Shown here in pieces: positions 5,851 through 8,904 of a stretch of DNA of 8,904 nucleotides. The stretch is from contig JAGSPR010000287.1 of NCBI GenBank assembly GCA_018262455.1, positions 1 through 8,904 of the forward strand. Reading direction: 5' to 3'. Below the pieces are notes generated by a model that was not told the DNA's origin, did no database searches, and saw only the letters and a list, made by a program, of their open reading frames with translations. The translations under genes and the position numbers were made by a program. The DNA is from Deltaproteobacteria bacterium (GTDB lineage: Bacteria; Myxococcota; Polyangia; Haliangiales; Haliangiaceae). Positions within the stretch are counted from its first letter, which is position 1. Every line of letters begins with the position of its first letter.

Positions 5851-7161
5851 CTACGACGCGCTGGCGATCAACTCTCGGAACCGCTCGAGGGCCATCTCGA
5901 GGCGCGCGAGCGGAGGACCGAACGAGAACCGCAGGTGGCGACGGAACCGCGACGGCCGGCCACCGCGCCGCTTGCCGGGGTTGACGTCGAAGAACTCGCC
6001 CGGGACCGTGATGACGTTGCGCTCGAGCGCGGCGCGAAAGAAGCTCATGCCGTCGTTGATCGAGGACGGCAGGTGCTGCGCCGAGGCCCAGACGTAGAAC
6101 GTGCCTTCGGGCGGCAGATCGACGGTGAACCCGAGATCGCGCAGGCCGTTGAGCAGCTTGCCGCGCTTCTTGCTGAACTCGTTGTGGATCGCGCGGGTCT
6201 CGGCCATGGCCGCGGTCGGCGCGAGCAGCTCGATCGCCTTGCGCTGTAGCGGGCGCGAGCCGCCGCCATCGAGGAACGATCCGGCCGAGGCGCAGCCATC
6301 GATGATCTTCTTCGGGGCGACGGTCCAGGTCACGCGCCACCCGGGGTAGCGCCAGTTCTTGGTGAGCCCATCGAGGATCACGATCGGATCGCGGTCGACG
6401 TCTTCGACGTAGCGCGCCGCGGTCTCGATCATGCCCTGGGCCACGAGATCGGGCCGCCAGATGTAATGAGAATAGAACTCGTCGAGAATCATCGCGCAGT
6501 CGAGATCTCGTGCGACCGCGACCCACTCGGCGAGATCGGTACCACCGATCACCTTGCCGGTCGGATTGGACGGGTTCGACAGCAGAATGGCCGACAGCCC
6601 GCGGCCCAGCACCTCGCGGCGCAGATCCGCGGCAGAGAACGCGTAGCCGCGCTCGCCTTCGAGCAAGATCGGGATCGGCGAGAACAGCCGGAACACGTCG
6701 AGCAGCTCCTCGTATGCGGTGTAGTCCGGCAGGAAGTGCCCGAGGTTGATGTGTCCGAGCGACGCGGCGACGCGCGTCAGCGCCGACCGGCCTCCGCCCG
6801 ACACCGCGACGTTCTCCGCGCTGTACTTGCTCGGCATGCCGCGCCGGAACAGCTCGTTGTAATAGCCGGCGATCGCCTCGCGCAGCTCCCACAGCCCGGC
6901 GACCGGCGCGTACTCGTGGTCGCCCTCGAGCACCGGGAGCTCGGCGATGCGGGGCGGCGCGCCGGCGAGCTCGCTCGCGTCGGGCATGCCCTGCCCCAGG
7001 TTCGCCCAGTCGTCGGAGGACGGCGAGTAGCCGCGGCGCTGCGCCTCGGTGGTGACATAGATGACGCCGGTTCGGGGGACCTCGCGAAATGCCGCGAACG
7101 TCGGGCCTTCGGTGACGAGCTGCGGGCCGGTGCCGGTCTTGGGGCGGGAGAACTGAGCCAT
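5851..7161 (-). CDS. PLP-dependent aminotransferase, class I/II (fold type I)
   Basis: A 436-residue protein from the ATG at 7161 with the complete set of fold-type I aminotransferase signatures: NLGQGMPD (54-61), the cofactor-phosphate region SGGGRSAL (121-128), Tyr147/Tyr150 in DYTAYEE, SNPSNPTGK (195-203, with the conserved Asn-Pro-Thr-Gly), Asp227 and Tyr230 in MILDEFYSHY, and the Schiff-base lysine Lys268 in GLTKNWRYPGWR. Near the C-terminus HLRFSFG contains Arg411, the usual carboxylate-binding arginine. It should transfer an amino group between an amino acid and a 2-oxo acid in the cytoplasm; the substrate cannot be read from sequence and no pathway genes are adjacent. A GTG at 7173 would add four residues but falls within the proposed -10 element, so the ATG is preferred. 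It is divergent from the DUF2500-like gene across 58 bp. Confidence 0.93.
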   Translation of the reverse strand: MAQFSRPKTGTGPQLVTEGPTFAAFREVPRTGVIYVTTEAQRRGYSPSSDDWANLGQGMPDASELAGAPPRIAELPVLEGDHEYAPVAGLWELREAIAGYYNELFRRGMPSKYSAENVAVSGGGRSALTRVAASLGHINLGHFLPDYTAYEELLDVFRLFSPIPILLEGERGYAFSAADLRREVLGRGLSAILLSNPSNPTGKVIGGTDLAEWVAVARDLDCAMILDEFYSHYIWRPDLVAQGMIETAARYVEDVDRDPIVILDGLTKNWRYPGWRVTWTVAPKKIIDGCASAGSFLDGGGSRPLQRKAIELLAPTAAMAETRAIHNEFSKKRGKLLNGLRDLGFTVDLPPEGTFYVWASAQHLPSSINDGMSFFRAALERNVITVPGEFFDVNPGKRRGGRPSRFRRHLRFSFGPPLARLEMALERFRELIASAS

Positions 7162-7171
7162 ACGCGGGCGC

Positions 7172-7177
7172 ACTCTA
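7172..7177 (-). promoter_or_regulatory. Candidate -10 element (TAGAGT, within TGATAGAGT)
   Basis: On the minus strand TGATAGAGT is followed by GCGCCCGCGT and the ATG at 7161, so the hexamer ends 10 nt before the start. That would give a leader of only about three bases. It overlaps the alternative GTG at 7173, which helps rule that start out. Confidence 0.45.
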
Positions 7178-7207
7178 TCAGGTCGCTACGCGCGCGGCTG
7201 CTGGTGA

Positions 7208-7213
7208 TAGCTT
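7208..7213 (+). promoter_or_regulatory. Candidate -10 element (TAGCTT, within TGATAGCTT)
   Basis: TGATAGCTT is followed by CGCGCC and the ATG at 7220, placing the predicted transcription start on the start codon. The preceding TG gives it the look of an extended -10. There is no Shine-Dalgarno sequence. Confidence 0.5.
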
Positions 7214-7219
7214 CGCGCC

Positions 7220-7732
7220 ATGAACACGGACCCGAGCCGGTTCGACCGGGTGGAAGCGCACCCCGACTACCGCACCGCGCCCGAGCAGCCGGTCTTGCCC
7301 GCCGATGCCAGCCTCGGGATCGCCATCGCAGCGCCGGTCTCGATCGCCCTGTTCGGGATCGTCGTGCTGATCGTGCTCGGGATGCTGATCACGCTCCGCC
7401 CTTCCTTGATGGTCACGGTGATCTTCATCGCCGCGATCGCCGTGATCGCCGCCAACGGCATGCGAAGGTTCGGCGCCATCATCGAATTTCGCAACGCGCC
7501 GATCGAGCGCCGCGTCGCCGTGATCGTCAAGGATCGCACCGAGGTCACCGGCGGCACCGAGCACCACGCCGCGAGCACCTCGTACTACACGACGTTGCAG
7601 CTGCGAGACGGAACGCGCATCGAGTGCCGGACCTACCGTTCGATCGTGGGGCGACTCGCGGTCGGCGATATCGGGGTCGCATACATCAAGGCGCAGACGC
7701 TCGTCGAGTTCTTCCGATTCGACGTCGACTGA
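7220..7732 (+). CDS. Small DUF2500-like membrane protein
   Basis: A 170-residue protein. After a polar N-terminus (1-30) there are two hydrophobic segments, about 32-58 and 63-79, joined by a tight turn. The remaining 85 residues form a soluble domain resembling DUF2500 (E. coli YhhM family): RRVAVIVKDRTEVTGG (97-112), SYYTTLQLRDGTRIECRTY (121-139), GRLAVGDIGVAYIKAQTLVE (144-163) and a final FFRFDVD. The Lys-Arg/Thr-Glu-Val, Tyr-Tyr, Asp-Gly and Gly-Asp-x-Gly positions are the matching landmarks. The family has no established function. The hairpin of two helices with a soluble tail suggests both termini on the same side, probably the cytoplasm. A cysteine (Cys136) is single. The ATG is fixed by the -10-like element. 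holB follows after 49 nt with its own candidate promoter. Confidence 0.8.
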   Translation: MNTDPSRFDRVEAHPDYRTAPEQPVLPADASLGIAIAAPVSIALFGIVVLIVLGMLITLRPSLMVTVIFIAAIAVIAANGMRRFGAIIEFRNAPIERRVAVIVKDRTEVTGGTEHHAASTSYYTTLQLRDGTRIECRTYRSIVGRLAVGDIGVAYIKAQTLVEFFRFDVD

Positions 7733-7769
7733 CCGCCCGGACCGAGAGGAGACATCGGGTGCGGTGTGC

Positions 7770-7775
7770 TAGCGT
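7770..7775 (+). promoter_or_regulatory. Candidate -10 element (TAGCGT, within TGCTAGCGT) before holB
   Basis: TGCTAGCGT is followed by GAGGCC and the GTG at 7782. The GAGG in this spacer is only 2 nt from the GTG, too close for a normal Shine-Dalgarno site. The arrangement matches the other start-proximal elements and supports the GTG start. Confidence 0.5.
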
Positions 7776-7781
7776 GAGGCC

Positions 7782-8633
7782 GTGTCTGTCTGGGCCGGTC
7801 TGAAGCAACAGGAGCGCGTGGTCGCGCAGCTCCGGCGCGCGATCGAGCTCGATCGGGTACCGCATGCCTATCTGTTCTCGGGACCCGCGGGCGCGCCGCT
7901 CCACGACACCGCGATCGCGCTCGCGATGGCACTGTGTTGCACGAGGGCACGCGGCGAAGGCTGCGGCGACTGCGACTCGTGCGTGAAGATCATCACCGGC
8001 ATCCACCCCGACGTCGTGACCCTGGTGCGCGAGGGCGCGGCGCAGATCGTGCCGATCGAGAGCGTCCGGAACCAGGTCATCGCCCGACTGGGCTTCCCGC
8101 CCCACGAGGGCGAGGTCCGCGTGTTCATAGTCGAGGAAGCGACCTCGATGGCGCCGCCTGCGGCGAACGCGCTGCTCAAGACGCTCGAGGAGCCCCCGCC
8201 CCGCACGCTGTTCGTCCTGTGCACCACCGCGCCCGAGCAGCTGCTGCCCACGATCCGCAGCCGCTGCCAGCGGGTACGGTTCGGAGGCGGCTCACCGATC
8301 CCGGCTGATGCCGATCCCGCGCGGGCCGAGCGGGTGGCCGCGCTCGGCGAGGAGCTCGCGGCCGATCGCTGCGATCCCACGCTGCCAGCGCGCATTGCCG
8401 AGGCCAAGGGCGACGCCGCGCCGGTGCTGATCGCGGCCGCTCAGGTGTTGCACGCCCGGGCGAATGCGGCCGCCGCACGCGAGGATGCGAGTGGCGCGCG
8501 GGGCGCGGCCGTGCGCGCGCAGGCGATCCTCGCGTGGCACACCGCGGTCACGATCCACAACGCCAACCCACAGCTCGCGATCGATGCGTTGATCGCGCAA
8601 CTCGCCCAGCTTCCCGCAGCAGCAAACTCATGA
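7782..8633 (+). CDS. holB: DNA polymerase III subunit delta-prime (clamp-loader subunit)
   Basis: A 283-residue protein with the typical order of delta-prime features. It starts WAGLKQQERVVAQLRRAI (4-21), then HAYLFSGPAGAPLHDTA (28-44), where the Walker-A position lacks the GKT/GKS. A four-cysteine zinc module follows (Cys52 or Cys53, Cys61, Cys64, Cys67), then HPDVV (75-79), a degenerate Walker B (VFIVEEATSM, 114-123), ANALLKTLEEPP (128-139) and the clamp-loader arginine-finger motif SRC (160-162) in PTIRSRCQRVRF. Delta-prime is the non-ATP-hydrolysing stator of the clamp loader, so loss of the Walker lysine is compatible with function. The Ala-rich C-terminal helical region is short (E. coli delta-prime has 334 residues). 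The start is GTG, supported by the -10-like element upstream. Its stop overlaps the ATG of the next gene as ATGA. Confidence 0.93.
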   Translation: MSVWAGLKQQERVVAQLRRAIELDRVPHAYLFSGPAGAPLHDTAIALAMALCCTRARGEGCGDCDSCVKIITGIHPDVVTLVREGAAQIVPIESVRNQVIARLGFPPHEGEVRVFIVEEATSMAPPAANALLKTLEEPPPRTLFVLCTTAPEQLLPTIRSRCQRVRFGGGSPIPADADPARAERVAALGEELAADRCDPTLPARIAEAKGDAAPVLIAAAQVLHARANAAAAREDASGARGAAVRAQAILAWHTAVTIHNANPQLAIDALIAQLAQLPAAANS

Positions 8634-8904
8634 CTGACGACGAGCCCTCGACTGACGACGCACCTGACGGTGGCCCCGACGACGCCCCCGGTGAGGCGGC
8701 CGCGCTCGGCCCCGATGGACAGCCGCGCCGCAAACGCCGGCGCCGGCGGCGGCGCGGTGGTGGCGAGGCCGCGGGCGGAGCGCCGATCGGTACGGGTGAC
8801 GCATCGACGAGCGCCGGAGCGCCCGCCGGAGCGCCACGACCGACCGCCGCAGCGTCCGCGGACACCCCGCCGGGCGCGCCCGATACCCAGCCAGCACCGA
8901 CCCA
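8630..8904 (+). CDS. Disordered N-terminus of an Arg-rich protein, cut by window edge (possibly PSP1/RicT family)
   Basis: The frame opens with an ATG overlapping the holB stop (ATGA) and stays open for 91 codons to the window edge. The visible part is low complexity: an acidic start (MTDDEPSTDDAPDGGPDD), a block of nine Arg and one Lys (33-42), then Gly/Ala/Pro/Thr-rich sequence without hydrophobic core. No domain can be assigned from this piece. Codon phase is consistent and the coupling to holB argues that it is a real gene. In many bacteria, including some myxobacteria, holB is followed by a PSP1-domain (RicT/YaaT) gene, so that is the best guess from gene order only. The basic block could contact RNA or DNA. 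Confidence here is for the gene being real; confidence in RicT identity is only about 0.3. Confidence 0.7.
   Translation, partial: MTDDEPSTDDAPDGGPDDAPGEAAALGPDGQPRRKRRRRRRRGGGEAAGGAPIGTGDASTSAGAPAGAPRPTAAASADTPPGAPDTQPAPT

Noticed and set aside
4883..6892. Long open frame of 669 codons on the minus strand across the aminotransferase and DUF5924 genes
   Set aside because: It is a shifted frame of two well-supported genes, is Arg/Ala-rich with no domain, and stays open only because of high GC.
7733..7765. Imperfect GC-rich hairpin between the DUF2500-like gene and holB
   Set aside because: The stem needs a bulge, the loop is long and no T-tract follows, so a terminator cannot be supported.
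1..8904. CRISPR, tRNA, rRNA, insertion sequence, attachment site or phage genes
   Set aside because: No spaced direct repeats, cloverleaf-like segments, transposase or integrase motifs were seen; base composition is uniform apart from the 2431-2562 gap.

Overview
The window is a GC-rich, densely packed piece of bacterial chromosome. Codon third positions are strongly G/C, intergenic gaps are short, and many products are lipoproteins or envelope proteins of poorly characterised families. The combination of an FGE-like lipoprotein, a PD40 (TolB-like) lipoprotein, a DUF1287 lipoprotein, a DUF5924/DUF2914 membrane protein and holB points to Myxococcota (a Haliangium/Kofleriaceae-like or Polyangia-like deltaproteobacterium). 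This assignment is inferred from protein style and gene content, not from a marker gene. I see no rRNA, tRNA, CRISPR, IS element or phage gene.

Layout. (1) Positions 1-2430, minus strand: a three-gene operon read right to left. It encodes a four-helix membrane protein with a TEAPK-repeat tail, a PD40 beta-propeller lipoprotein, and an FGE/SUMF1-family lipoprotein cut by the window edge. The last two genes are coupled by an ATGA overlap. (2) 2431-2562: an AT-richer divergent control region. (3) 2563-4678, plus strand: a DUF1287 lipoprotein, probably a papain-like envelope hydrolase with an acidic calcium-loop motif, then a probable outer-membrane beta-barrel protein. (4) 4675-7161, minus strand: a class I/II PLP aminotransferase followed by a DUF5924-DUF2914 membrane protein, which meets the barrel gene tail to tail on a shared CTAG. 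(5) 7220-8904, plus strand: a small DUF2500-like membrane protein, DNA polymerase III delta-prime (holB), and the start of a disordered Arg-rich protein coupled to holB by ATGA. By gene order the last may be the PSP1/RicT protein.

The most interesting signal is regulatory. Five genes (starts at 3626, 5823, 7161, 7220, 7782) lack a convincing Shine-Dalgarno sequence. Instead each has a TAnnnT element, often within TGnTAGnnT, placed 6, 6, 6, 7 and 10 nt before the start codon, usually followed by a GC-rich CGCGCC-like stretch. At normal -10 spacing, transcription would begin on or within a few bases of the start codon, implying leaderless mRNAs. By contrast the first gene of the left operon has a strong AGGAGGT and a longer leader. 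The motif also chooses between alternative starts in two genes. No dedicated defence or biosynthetic system is apparent; the genes are best described as envelope-maintenance and housekeeping.
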